DNA of 64,000 nucleotides from CAZFVY01 sp964522665 (GTDB taxonomy: Bacteria > Verrucomicrobiota > Verrucomicrobiia > Limisphaerales > CAZFVY01): positions 1 to 64,000 of the forward strand of contig CAZFVY010000002.1 of the NCBI GenBank assembly GCA_964522665.1, read 5' to 3'. The stretch's first letter is position 1. Every line of letters starts with the position of its first letter. This document shows, piece by piece, positions 1 to 8,719 of this stretch. Below the pieces are notes generated by a model that did not search any database, was not told where the DNA came from, and saw nothing but the letters and a program-made list of their open reading frames with translations. Position numbers and translations under genes: made by a program.

Positions 1-119
1 AGACCGCCATTACCGCTTGTTTCAAGTTAGGTTACTTAGCCGTCACACACCCCAAATCGCGTGGCGTCGGCGCGGCTTGCTTGCGGGCGCGGCCCTTTGC
101 CGGATATAACTTGCGGACT

Positions 120-773
120 GTGATCAAAGAATTAATCGATTGGTATCTCCGCTCGCTCGAGACCGGTGGCTATCCGTTGGTCGTGCTGCTTATGGCGGTC
201 GAGAGTTCGATCGTGCCGTTGCCGAGCGAACTCGTCATCCCGCCCGCGGCTCACCTGGCGTACACCCAGGGCAAACTGAGCGTGCTCGGCATCGTGCTCG
301 CTGGCGCATTCGGATCGTGGATCGGCGCCTCAGCGATGTACTGGGCCGCACGGGCCGCCGGCCGACCGCTCGTGCTCCGCTTCGGCCCCTATTTTCTCAT
401 CACCCCGGAGAAGGTCGCGGGCGCGGAACGCTGGGCGGCGCAATTCGGTTCGGGCGGCATCTTCGTATCCCGATTGCTGCCGGTCGTTCGGCACCTGATC
501 GGTATTCCCGCAGGCATCGTGCGGTTGGACTACCGCGCCTTCTCCATTTACACGCTCGCCGGTTCGGCCCTCTGGACGGCGATTCTCTGCTGGGTTGGGA
601 TCAAGGCCGGACAGGACAAGGAACTGATGGCGGGCAGCGCGCGGCATATTTCCCTCTGGGCGGCCGGCGGCGGCTTGGTCTTAGGCGCCCTCTACTACTT
701 CTTCGTGCATCGTCACATGGCAGGAGCCTCGGGCGATTCCAAGAAGGACGCCTCTACTCGTGGACCTGGATGA
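120..773 (+). CDS. DedA family membrane protein
   Basis: Polytopic inner-membrane protein of the DedA/VTT (SNARE-associated) family, proposed to act in lipid flipping or proton-dependent envelope maintenance. About 217 residues from GTG 120; an in-frame TTG at 81 would add 13 residues without hydrophobic character, so 120 is preferred. The family core is visible: an ESSIVPLPSE segment near residue 30, then the FVSRLLPVVRHLIGIPAG block with the conserved Arg and Gly around residue 120, and a hydrophobic C-terminal helix. The last 20 bases overlap the 3' end of the convergent alcohol dehydrogenase gene. The exact substrate is not readable from sequence. Confidence 0.88.
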   Translation: MIKELIDWYLRSLETGGYPLVVLLMAVESSIVPLPSELVIPPAAHLAYTQGKLSVLGIVLAGAFGSWIGASAMYWAARAAGRPLVLRFGPYFLITPEKVAGAERWAAQFGSGGIFVSRLLPVVRHLIGIPAGIVRLDYRAFSIYTLAGSALWTAILCWVGIKAGQDKELMAGSARHISLWAAGGGLVLGALYYFFVHRHMAGASGDSKKDASTRGPG

Positions 774-1782
774 GCGATTTCACCGCCTGATTGCCCTGGG
801 TCATCGACTTAAATAGCTCGGGCAATCGCGTCAGCGGACATTCGCCATCGACGAAATCGGCCGCGCGGACTACGCCCGCCTCGATGAACTCGAGCGCCTG
901 CCGCACGGTCGTCGGCGTGTGATGGAAGCTCGCCAGCAACGTGAGATTGGAATAATGGATTAACCCGGTATCCAACGAAACCGTCGTTCCACTCGGGCAG
1001 CCGCCGAAGAAATTCACCACGCCGCCCTTACGAACCAGCCGCGTCGCCGCTTCCCAGGTTTCTGGTTTTCCGACCGCCTCGATGACGACGTCAAACGGCG
1101 CGCCGGCGACGGTCAGGATCGGAGCGCCGTCGCGTTGATCGGCGCTCACCAGCGCGGCTTCGGCGCCCAGCGCCCGGGCTTTTTGCAATCGACTCTCGCC
1201 GCGCCCCGCCACCGTCACCGCGCAACCTCGCTGGCGGGCCAGTACCGCGAACATCAGCCCAATTGGCCCCGAGCCGATCACCAATACCCGCTGGCCGGCC
1301 TGCAATTTGGCGTCGTTCACGCCGAGCACGACACACGCCAGCGGCTCGGTCAGGGCGGCGTCGCGAAATGAAGTCCCTGATCGCAGACGCAACAAATTCT
1401 TCGCCACTAACCGGGCCGGGACGACAATCGATTCCGCGTACGCGCCGTTCAGGAAAAGCAGATCATCACACAAATTCTCCTGCCCGCGATGACAGTACGC
1501 GCAGACGCCGCAAGGCGCCGAATTGGCGACCACCACCCGTTCACCGATTTTCCAGTCCGCGACGTCGGGCGCGACCTCGCTGACAATGCCCGCCAACTCG
1601 TGACCGAAAACCGCCGGTGGCACGATCATTCTAGCATGGTATCCGCGGCGAAAGACCTTGAGATCGGTGCCGCAGGTCAGCGCGGCCTGAATCTCAACGC
1701 GGAGTTGGCCCGGGGCCAGCGGCGGCGGCGTGATCTCTTCGACTCGCACCTCCTCGCGCCCGTAAAGTATGGCGGCTTTCAT
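754..1782 (-). CDS. Zinc-dependent alcohol/sorbitol dehydrogenase (MDR family)
   Basis: Cytoplasmic NAD(P)-dependent medium-chain dehydrogenase of 342 residues, the usual family length. Catalytic zinc ligands fit Cys37 and the GHE motif at 60-62; the structural zinc site is a four-Cys cluster at 91, 94, 97 and 105. A Rossmann fold follows with a VLVIGSGPIG motif near residue 170. It resembles sorbitol or threonine dehydrogenases, but the substrate (polyol, amino alcohol or sugar alcohol) cannot be fixed. It starts 12 bases after the alanine racemase stop on the same strand and is probably cotranscribed. The 3' end overlaps the convergent DedA gene. Confidence 0.85.
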   Translation of the reverse strand: MKAAILYGREEVRVEEITPPPLAPGQLRVEIQAALTCGTDLKVFRRGYHARMIVPPAVFGHELAGIVSEVAPDVADWKIGERVVVANSAPCGVCAYCHRGQENLCDDLLFLNGAYAESIVVPARLVAKNLLRLRSGTSFRDAALTEPLACVVLGVNDAKLQAGQRVLVIGSGPIGLMFAVLARQRGCAVTVAGRGESRLQKARALGAEAALVSADQRDGAPILTVAGAPFDVVIEAVGKPETWEAATRLVRKGGVVNFFGGCPSGTTVSLDTGLIHYSNLTLLASFHHTPTTVRQALEFIEAGVVRAADFVDGECPLTRLPELFKSMTQGNQAVKSLIQVHE

Positions 1783-1794
1783 GTGCTCATTCGA

Positions 1795-2937
1795 TCAGGC
1801 GGCTTGCGCGCCGCGGTAAAGCCGCGGCACGCGGTAGGTGATATTGGTTAGGATTTCCCAGGGAACGGTGCCACACCAATCGGCCAGTTGGCTGGCCGTG
1901 ATTTCCTCCTGGCCCCACGCGCCGATCAAGACCGCCTCGTCGCCGGCCTGCAAGCTTCCGACTTCGGAAACGTCCGCCAACATTTGATCCATCGTGATCC
2001 GGCCCACGATCGGGCAGCGGCGGCCGCCAATCAACGCCCGCGCCCGGTTGCTGCCCGACCGCAAGTAGCCATCCGCGTAGCCGACGGTGAGAGTCGCGAT
2101 GCGCATTTTTCTCGGCGTCGTAAAGGTATGCCCGTAGCTCAACGGAGTCCCTTGACTGACTTCCTTCACCAATCCGACGCGGGTTTTCCAACTGAGCGCC
2201 GGACGAAGCCGGCGGTTGAAATCGGCGGGCGGAAGACGCGAACCGGGCGGCGATACCCCGTAAACGATCAGACCACAACGAACCAAATTGAACATCGATT
2301 CCGGCTCGTGCAGCAAGCCGGCGCTGTTGTTGGCGTGGATCAACGGCACGTGCACGTGACGGGATTCCAATTGCTCGACCAGGCGTTGAAAACGTTTGCG
2401 CTGCACCATCGTGAACTCTGGGTCATCTTCGGCGGCCGCGTAGTGAGTATAGAGGCCGGCCAGTTTCAGACTCGGCAAACTGCGAACCTGCTGGATCAAT
2501 TCCAGGGCTTGTCCCGGCGCCACGCCCAAACGCCCCATCCCAGTGTCCACCTTGACGTGGACTTGCACGATTCGTCCAGCCTTCACCGCCGCGCGGGAAA
2601 ACGCTTCCGCCTCCGACAGAGACGAAATCGTCGGCATGACCTCATCCACCACGGCGGTCTCGACCTCGTCTGGCAGACAGGCGCCGAGCAGGAGAATGGG
2701 CCAGCCACGACCGACGCTCCGAATGTGTTGCGCCTCGGTAAGATTGGCGACGCCGAAGATATCTGTGCCGCTTTGCATCAAGAGCGCGGCGATCTGTTTC
2801 AGACCGTGCCCATACGCGTCCCCTTTGACTACCGTCAGGACCTTGACCCGGCGGCCGACGTGGTGGCGAACCCAGTGCAGATTCTCCCGCAGCGCGTCCA
2901 GATTAACTTCCGCCCAACAACGGTAGGCTGCGTTCAT
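1795..2937 (-). CDS. alr: Alanine racemase
   Basis: PLP enzyme interconverting L- and D-alanine for peptidoglycan synthesis. The 380-residue protein has the expected two-domain layout: an N-terminal TIM barrel with the PLP lysine in VVKGDAYGHG (Lys38) and a C-terminal beta domain. The catalytic tyrosine region reads PLSYGHTF, and the downstream VGYADGYLR and ITMDQMLADV motifs are typical of the family. Start is ATG with the family N-terminus (RCWAEVNLDALREN). It lies between the redoxin/cytochrome gene (90-base gap) and the dehydrogenase on the same strand. Confidence 0.96.
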   Translation of the reverse strand: MNAAYRCWAEVNLDALRENLHWVRHHVGRRVKVLTVVKGDAYGHGLKQIAALLMQSGTDIFGVANLTEAQHIRSVGRGWPILLLGACLPDEVETAVVDEVMPTISSLSEAEAFSRAAVKAGRIVQVHVKVDTGMGRLGVAPGQALELIQQVRSLPSLKLAGLYTHYAAAEDDPEFTMVQRKRFQRLVEQLESRHVHVPLIHANNSAGLLHEPESMFNLVRCGLIVYGVSPPGSRLPPADFNRRLRPALSWKTRVGLVKEVSQGTPLSYGHTFTTPRKMRIATLTVGYADGYLRSGSNRARALIGGRRCPIVGRITMDQMLADVSEVGSLQAGDEAVLIGAWGQEEITASQLADWCGTVPWEILTNITYRVPRLYRGAQAA

Positions 2938-3027
2938 TCGCTTACGGCCCCCGCTCGGGCGCTTGGTTCAAGCCGCCGAGCGGCGCGTCGATGAGCCACG
3001 TGAACTCGCGTCAGCGCGCAAGCCCAT

Positions 3028-4869
3028 TCAGGGCGTGGCGACGTTCGCCGGTTGGCCGGCGCTAGCTTGTTTCTCCGGCCCGGTTCCGGGGTGCGGTACC
3101 TCAGATACGGTCATAAACCCGATGAACATTTCCTCGAAGGATTGCTCACCCCAGCGCACCCGTTTCGACGGATCGGGGTTGGATGGGTTTTCCGGTGAAT
3201 TGTCAAAGCCGCCGGTGCACAGGATTCGCGTGCCCGCGGGAATCAACTTTGGCTCCGCGAATCGGTAGCCGGTCTGCCAGTTGAAATCGTAGTTCGGGAC
3301 CGAGAGCAGTACCTCGTACTTTCCGTCGGGATACAACGCCTCGTAGCGGAACCAGGAGCCGCGCTTGTGCATGTGCGGCGACAGATCATAAAGAAGCGTA
3401 TCCTCGGGAAAGGGCGAGATCGCCAGGGTCCGGGCGTCGCGCGCGCGAGGCGGAATCACAAAGTCGGAGTTGAAAATCCCCTTCGTCTCCAGTTCCACGC
3501 GCGGCCGCTCCTTGAGGAAATAAAGCCCCAATTCACTGCGATCAAGCTCTTCCTTCCCGTCGGTCGTGTAGTGGAGTTGGAACTTGAGCTTCGAGCCTTT
3601 GGGCAGGAATTTTCCCGTCCCGGCGGGGAAAGCCGCCGCGACGGCGCCGGGCGCCCAACCGACCAGCCACTTATCATCGCGCCCGCGTTGGGAAGGCTGC
3701 GCCGACGGACTTTGAACATAGACAATGATATGATGAACGACCTTCAGATTATCCGGTCGGATCACGGCCGCGCTCAACCACGAGTCCTCGGTGATGGGCG
3801 CCTCGACGATGTTCGTGACGTAATCGACCACTCCGGTCGCGGGGATCGTGTTCGTTTCGGGGATTTGCACGACCCGATCGGGCGTTCCCAAGGCCCAACG
3901 CGCCGGTGGTGGCGGTGATTTAAGTAACGGATCCTCGCCGTCGCCGCGGGGCGCGCCCGCCTCGATCCACGCGTGCAGCAACTTCGCCTGGTCCGGGCTG
4001 AGTGAGCGATCATTCTCGAAGACGCCGAAATGAGGATCGGCGTGCCAAGGCGGCATCCGCTTGGCCAGCATGACCTCCCGGATCATATCGACGCGGCCCT
4101 TGACCTTTTCGTAGCTCGACATCGCAAACGGCCCGATATTTCCCGGGCTGTGGCAACCGACGCATTTGGCCTGCAAAATCGGCGCGATCTCCTTGGCGTA
4201 GGAAATCGCTTCCGCGCCGGCGGCGCGGATTGTTTCAATGGTGATCGCGCAGCCCGCGACGGAAGTCACCGACCGGGCGACTTCCTGGCCGTTCAAAAAC
4301 TGGTTGAGGGCGTCGGCCAGATAATTCTCTCGCGGGGCAGGCGTTTGGGTACCGAGCCGCAACTGATCATCGACCGCGCCTCGGTAAACAATCGTCCAAT
4401 CCTTCGTGCTAATGGCGATGGCTTCCGCGGTCCGCTTGACGCCGAGGCCGCGGGCAACGGTCTGCAGGTCATCTTTGAGGATCGGAAAGTCGTTGTTGAA
4501 CTCCCGCGCCTCCGCGCCGATCGCGGCCGCGTTGTCCTGGGCGCTCGAATTGACCATCCAGAAGAGAACGCCGCGCCGACTAAACTCATTCCGCAACGCT
4601 TTAAGCTTGGGAATCGTTGAACGCGCGATTGGGCAGCCGTTTTCCGTGAAAAAGAGCACGATCACGCGTTGGTCGGTGCGCCGGCGCAATTCGTAGAACC
4701 TGCCCTCGTAATCGAGCAAGCTGAAGTCGGTAACCTCCGGACGAGAAACCTTGGACTCGACCGGCTTTGTTTCGGGAGTGTCCGCGCGCGACGTTGGTGA
4801 ATCGAAAGACGCTCCGAGCGCCATCAGGCACCCGAGGAGCGCCGCCGCGAAATTAAACCGCTTCAACAT
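3028..4869 (-). CDS. Secreted redoxin / cytochrome c / copper monooxygenase-like fusion
   Basis: Three-domain periplasmic protein of 613 residues, starting at ATG 4869 where a signal peptide begins (LKRFNFAAALLGCLMALG); longer in-frame starts only add basic leader. Residues about 45-200 form a redoxin/AhpC-TSA domain whose active site is reduced to GCPIA, one cysteine at 79. A c-type heme motif CVGCH sits at 237-241, followed by the MPPWHADPHFG segment common in this group. Residues about 360-600 resemble the copper type II ascorbate-dependent monooxygenase fold, with paired His at 380-381 and HMH at 500-502. Such fusions are frequent in Planctomycetes and Verrucomicrobia. The redox substrate is unknown. 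Confidence 0.85.
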   Translation of the reverse strand: MLKRFNFAAALLGCLMALGASFDSPTSRADTPETKPVESKVSRPEVTDFSLLDYEGRFYELRRRTDQRVIVLFFTENGCPIARSTIPKLKALRNEFSRRGVLFWMVNSSAQDNAAAIGAEAREFNNDFPILKDDLQTVARGLGVKRTAEAIAISTKDWTIVYRGAVDDQLRLGTQTPAPRENYLADALNQFLNGQEVARSVTSVAGCAITIETIRAAGAEAISYAKEIAPILQAKCVGCHSPGNIGPFAMSSYEKVKGRVDMIREVMLAKRMPPWHADPHFGVFENDRSLSPDQAKLLHAWIEAGAPRGDGEDPLLKSPPPPARWALGTPDRVVQIPETNTIPATGVVDYVTNIVEAPITEDSWLSAAVIRPDNLKVVHHIIVYVQSPSAQPSQRGRDDKWLVGWAPGAVAAAFPAGTGKFLPKGSKLKFQLHYTTDGKEELDRSELGLYFLKERPRVELETKGIFNSDFVIPPRARDARTLAISPFPEDTLLYDLSPHMHKRGSWFRYEALYPDGKYEVLLSVPNYDFNWQTGYRFAEPKLIPAGTRILCTGGFDNSPENPSNPDPSKRVRWGEQSFEEMFIGFMTVSEVPHPGTGPEKQASAGQPANVATP

Positions 4870-4945
4870 GGCCAGCCTTATCGGAAAACGGGCGACGATT
4901 GTCAATGTCGCTTTTGTTACCTTTCGACGACCGCCGTGGCTCAGT

Positions 4946-5596
4946 TTAGAGACGTTTTCCCAAATAAAGCGTTCCCGGGGACCCTCGCTCCACGCGCGCC
5001 AACTCATGAAAGCCGAGGCGCTGGTAGAATCGTTCCGCTCGGTGATTGACGATGCTCATCGCCAGGTGAACGCCCGGCGAGCCGAGGCGGGTCAGCTTGT
5101 AGAGCAGCGTTTCCATCATGCGCCTGCCTTGCCTCTTCCCTTGCGCGCGCGGCAGCAAATCGATGTGCAAATGGGACGGAAAACCATGAAAACTCTCGGG
5201 ATAGTAAATCTCCGGATGATAATACTCGTGGTAAATCCGCTCGGTCGGCGACCAACCCGCCGAATCTCCGGTCGGCTCGGGGTGGCTCGCGCGGACATTG
5301 GGGAGCCAGCGTTCCAGATAGGCCCGGTAAAAATCCGCCGAATTCAGGGCGGCGAGCGCGTACCCGCAGACCCCCTGCGAATCCTCAAGCACGTGAGCGA
5401 GATTCGGTTCGAGGTGAAGATACGGCCCCACGTAAATGTTGCCCAGCGCCCTGGGGTCTTCGTAGATCGCGGTGGCGTCGGCGCCCGAATCCCCGGTCTT
5501 GAGGCAGACCTCGTACGCCGCGGCGTCGTCGCGCGCCTCGGCCAGTCGCACCGTGAATCCCGCCTCGATCGCCCGCGGAGAGTGTTTCGCGTTCAT
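4946..5596 (-). CDS. GNAT protein resembling the C-terminal acetyltransferase domain of O-GlcNAcase
   Basis: Predicted cytoplasmic 216-residue GNAT-fold protein. ATG 5596 overlaps the stop of the GH84 gene (ATGA), so translation is probably coupled. Sequence blocks match the C-terminal (pseudo)acetyltransferase domain of animal O-GlcNAcase as I remember it: VLEDSQGVCGYAL at 69-81, PESFHGFPS at 133-141, an IDLLP strand, FYQRLGFHELA near 190-200, and the terminal LYLGKRL. The acetyl-CoA pyrophosphate loop reads QGKRQG at 152-157: the Gln and the last Gly of the usual Q-x-x-G-x-G are kept, but the middle Gly is Arg. Acetylation could be real, weak or absent, and the acceptor is unknown. No signal peptide. 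Confidence 0.85.
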   Translation of the reverse strand: MNAKHSPRAIEAGFTVRLAEARDDAAAYEVCLKTGDSGADATAIYEDPRALGNIYVGPYLHLEPNLAHVLEDSQGVCGYALAALNSADFYRAYLERWLPNVRASHPEPTGDSAGWSPTERIYHEYYHPEIYYPESFHGFPSHLHIDLLPRAQGKRQGRRMMETLLYKLTRLGSPGVHLAMSIVNHRAERFYQRLGFHELARVERGSPGTLYLGKRL

Positions 5597-6969
5597 TTCG
5601 TAGGCGCGCCGGTTGGCGCATTCGAGAACTGCCCCAACTCGTCCATCGGCAGCAGATGTTGGAGCGCGGCAACGAACCCACCGCGGTAGATTTTCGGGCG
5701 GTGGCCGGGAGAGCAAAACGCCGCGCTGGGTGACGCCCCGCCCCTCCGCCACTCGACATAGGCATGGGTCAAGGTGACCTCCTCGCGCAACTCCCAAAGG
5801 TAACGGTACAACGCGTGAAAAAGCTCCCGGTTGCCGATCCGCGCCAGCCTGTCCAACAGCTCGATCATGACGCTGGTCGCGCGCCCGAAACGCTGGTACA
5901 CCGCTCCCCATTCACTCGGCGGGACTCGAAAAAGCCACCGGACGTCGCGCAGGTATTGCTCCGCGAGCGGACCGAACTCGGTGGGAAGACAAAACATATT
6001 ACCAATCAATTCGAGGTCTCCCGGAGTGATCGCAGATTGCTCGTCGGCCCGAAATAACGGCAGCCAGGCCGCGGCCGCGTCGAGGAACGCCTCGCGGGGA
6101 GTGGAAGCGTCGCCCGCGCAATATCGGGCGAACGTCCGAATCGGGACGAAATTAGCTTCGAATTGACAGTTTGGATTCGAGAGTATTCCCGCGACCTCGG
6201 CGCGCAATTCGGCGGGCCGACCGGCGTAAGGCCCGAGGTATAGGCGCCGCATGTCGTAGTCGTTCGCGTGAAGATTGTCCCAAATCACCGGCTTGCGACG
6301 CAGGACCGTTTGGAGTTCGCGGATCGATGCCATCGAAATCGTTTCAGAGATAATTTCTGGCCCAGTCCAAAAGACCCCAATCTCGGGCCCCAGCAATTCG
6401 CCCAACTCATTTAGATACGCCGAATCTTTGACCGTGGGCTGCGCCATCCGCCCGCAATATTCGGTCGGGCAGAACAAGACTCGCGCCACAGGGTTGACCG
6501 CTTTGATTCGGGCGCAGACCTCGTTGGCCACGAACGCTTGCGCGCTCGCGAACGACGGGAAGCGGGCCGCGTCCTCGGGGCGCATCGTCCGCGGGATATC
6601 GTCGAACAAGAGCGCGAAATCAACCGCGCCCAGATCGCGCGTTTGGTCGAGTTTCAAGACGAGCGCCGTCAAGTCCGCCGGGTCCGCGTAACGAAAATCA
6701 AGTCCCGGGCCGATCGCGTAAATGAAGTTCAGCCCATGCCGACGACAATCCCGAATGAGCGCGGCCAGTTCCGCGGTCTGCCCTTCGTCATAAAGCTCGC
6801 GCCAGCGCCACCGGTGTTTTAGGTCGTCCTTCGGGGCATACATAAACGTATTGAGACCCCATTCTTTCAACCAACCAAAAAGTTGATGGCGCTGGCGGGC
6901 GTTCCACGGCAAACCGTAGAAGCCCTCGACAACGCCAGCGATGAACGACCGGTTCGAATCTTGCATCAT
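5593..6969 (-). CDS. GH84 beta-N-acetylglucosaminidase, O-GlcNAcase-like, with stalk domain
   Basis: Retaining glycosidase of family GH84, removing beta-linked N-acetylglucosamine by substrate-assisted catalysis. The 458-residue protein begins MMQDSNRSF directly at the barrel, with no signal peptide, so it should be cytoplasmic. The catalytic Asp pair is in ALLFDDIP (Asp123-Asp124). LFCPTEYCG, PVIWDNLHANDYD and NPNCQFEAN are nearly as in animal O-GlcNAcase. Residues about 300-445 match the helical stalk of the animal enzyme (LCLPTEFGP-like, then a YRGGFVAALQHLLPMD-like end). The start lies 5 bases after the upstream permease stop; the 3' end overlaps the GNAT gene by ATGA. ATG 6966 is an equally possible start. 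Confidence 0.93.
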   Translation of the reverse strand: MMQDSNRSFIAGVVEGFYGLPWNARQRHQLFGWLKEWGLNTFMYAPKDDLKHRWRWRELYDEGQTAELAALIRDCRRHGLNFIYAIGPGLDFRYADPADLTALVLKLDQTRDLGAVDFALLFDDIPRTMRPEDAARFPSFASAQAFVANEVCARIKAVNPVARVLFCPTEYCGRMAQPTVKDSAYLNELGELLGPEIGVFWTGPEIISETISMASIRELQTVLRRKPVIWDNLHANDYDMRRLYLGPYAGRPAELRAEVAGILSNPNCQFEANFVPIRTFARYCAGDASTPREAFLDAAAAWLPLFRADEQSAITPGDLELIGNMFCLPTEFGPLAEQYLRDVRWLFRVPPSEWGAVYQRFGRATSVMIELLDRLARIGNRELFHALYRYLWELREEVTLTHAYVEWRRGGASPSAAFCSPGHRPKIYRGGFVAALQHLLPMDELGQFSNAPTGAPTK

Positions 6970-6974
6970 GAAAA

Positions 6975-7847
6975 CTATTTGACCGTTCCCGCGACCACGC
7001 CGCGAATGACGTAACGGTTGAAAACCGCGTACGCGATCAACGTTGGTAGCGAGATAATGGAAAGCCCGGCCAGCAACACCGGATAATCGGTGTTGTGCGC
7101 CTGCTCGAACGCGACCATGCCGGCCGGCAGCGTGCGCATGGCGGGATTGACGATGAACAGCATCGCCAGGAGGAATTCGTTCCAAGTGTTCAAGCAGCTG
7201 ATCACGACGATGGTCGCAATCGCCGGTTTGGCCACCGGCACAAGAATCGTCAGGTAGAAACGGGCCGTTCCCACGCCATCCAATTTCGCCGCTTCCTCCA
7301 ATTCCGGCGGCAACCCGCGAAAGAACGCGGCCAGCAACAATACCGCCACCGGCAGGGTTTGCGCCGTGTAGGGAAAGATCAACGCCCACAGACTGTCATG
7401 GATGCCGAGCGTTTCCAACAGACTCGTCAATGGGATCAGGAACGCCTGCACCGGCAGGATCATGCCGACAAAGAAAAGCCCGAGCCAAGTTCGGCGCAGC
7501 GGGAACTCATCCTTGCTCAAAGCGAAACCGGCCCAAGTTCCAAACAAGACGACGAAACCCGCGCTGAGCGCCGTGACCCACAACGAATTGATGAAATAAG
7601 GCCCCATGTTTCCCTCCCGCACCGCCTTCGCATAATTGGCGAAATGGGCGCTTTCCGGCCAGGCGAACGGGTGACCGAAGATTTCAAGATTCGACCCCTT
7701 CAGGCTGTTCAGCAGCATCCAGAGGAGCGGGTAAAGCATCAAGCTGGCCAGCAGGACCCAAACGGCCGTTCGGGCGAAGCGCGGGAAGCGACGGTTCATC
7801 CCGAATGAATGGGCCGGAGCGGTCGGAGCCAAGGTCATCGGGTTCAT
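6975..7847 (-). CDS. Carbohydrate ABC transporter permease (MalG type)
   Basis: Inner-membrane subunit of a CUT1-type sugar importer, 290 residues. ATG 7847 overlaps the stop of the preceding permease by ATGA, which decides the start; the open frame runs further upstream but reads through that gene. Six hydrophobic segments are visible, and the cytoplasmic EAA loop reads EEAAKLDGVGTARFYLTIL with the conserved Gly that contacts the ATPase. The LNTWNEFLLAMLF segment is typical of MalG-like permeases. It lies in the order binding protein, MalF-type permease, this gene, GH84, GNAT, which suggests uptake of a GlcNAc-containing glycoside. Confidence 0.92.
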   Translation of the reverse strand: MNPMTLAPTAPAHSFGMNRRFPRFARTAVWVLLASLMLYPLLWMLLNSLKGSNLEIFGHPFAWPESAHFANYAKAVREGNMGPYFINSLWVTALSAGFVVLFGTWAGFALSKDEFPLRRTWLGLFFVGMILPVQAFLIPLTSLLETLGIHDSLWALIFPYTAQTLPVAVLLLAAFFRGLPPELEEAAKLDGVGTARFYLTILVPVAKPAIATIVVISCLNTWNEFLLAMLFIVNPAMRTLPAGMVAFEQAHNTDYPVLLAGLSIISLPTLIAYAVFNRYVIRGVVAGTVK

Positions 7848-8686
7848 GATTTGGCGGCGGCCACTGCCGCGTTGACGGTCCCGGGCCAAAGTCGTCGGGC
7901 GGCCCAGATGATCGCCACCGTCAAAAGCACCATCAGCGTCAGAATAACCGCCAGGGTGCTCCCGTAGCCGGGGTCGTCGAACTTGACGAATTCGTTTACC
8001 AATACCGTCGAGACGATGGCGGCGTGATCCTGGTTTGGCAGCAGCACCCAAAAGAGGTCGAAGGCCTTGAAAGCCCCGGTGAAGCAGATGAGCAAGCTCA
8101 CGAAGATGACCTCTTTGAGTTGGGGCAGCTTTATCTTCCAGAAAAGTTGCCACGGCCCGGCGCCATCCAATCGGCCCGCCTCGATCAACTCCTCCGGTAT
8201 CGCCGCCAAACCGGCGAGAAAGATCACCATGTAGAAGCCACAGTAAGCCCAGCCCGAGATCGCTGAGACGGTGACGAGCGCGCGATCCTCGTTCAACATC
8301 GCCGGCCAGACCCCGACGCCTTCCTTAAACATGAAACCGAAGACGAGTCCGATCACTACCAGCGAGAGGACCGACGGCGAGAAAAACACGACCCGCAGAA
8401 AACTGTTCAGGCGGCCTTCACGTTCCAGACCGAGGGCCAACAGCATCCCGACCGTCACTTCGAAGAAAAGCGTGAGAAAAAGATAAATCAAATTGTTCGC
8501 CAACGACTGATGAAACTTCGGATCCGTCATCGCGTAGCGGTAATAGAGCCCGCCGACGAATTCCCGGCCGGCGCCCCGCGGCGGATAAAACGAGTCGATG
8601 AGCGTCTGCGTCGTCGGCAGCAGCACAAACACCAGAAAGATCAAGAGACTGGGCACGAAGAAAAGCATCTGGCCCCGTTTACTCAT
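7844..8686 (-). CDS. Carbohydrate ABC transporter permease (MalF/UgpA type)
   Basis: Second membrane subunit of the CUT1-type importer, 280 residues. ATG 8686 is preceded by GGAAAGGG at a good distance; a TTG two codons upstream is less likely. The N-terminus is a hydrophobic helix (LFFVPSLLIFLVFVLLP), followed by the family periplasmic loop and the EAA loop EELIEAGRLDGAGPWQLFW. The 3' end overlaps the MalG-type gene by ATGA. The binding-protein stop is 33 bases upstream. No ATP-binding subunit is encoded here, so a shared ATPase elsewhere is implied. Confidence 0.92.
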   Translation of the reverse strand: MSKRGQMLFFVPSLLIFLVFVLLPTTQTLIDSFYPPRGAGREFVGGLYYRYAMTDPKFHQSLANNLIYLFLTLFFEVTVGMLLALGLEREGRLNSFLRVVFFSPSVLSLVVIGLVFGFMFKEGVGVWPAMLNEDRALVTVSAISGWAYCGFYMVIFLAGLAAIPEELIEAGRLDGAGPWQLFWKIKLPQLKEVIFVSLLICFTGAFKAFDLFWVLLPNQDHAAIVSTVLVNEFVKFDDPGYGSTLAVILTLMVLLTVAIIWAARRLWPGTVNAAVAAAKS

Positions 8687-8719
8687 CGCCAACCCTTTCC
8701 ACAGCGCCAGCGCGGAGCC

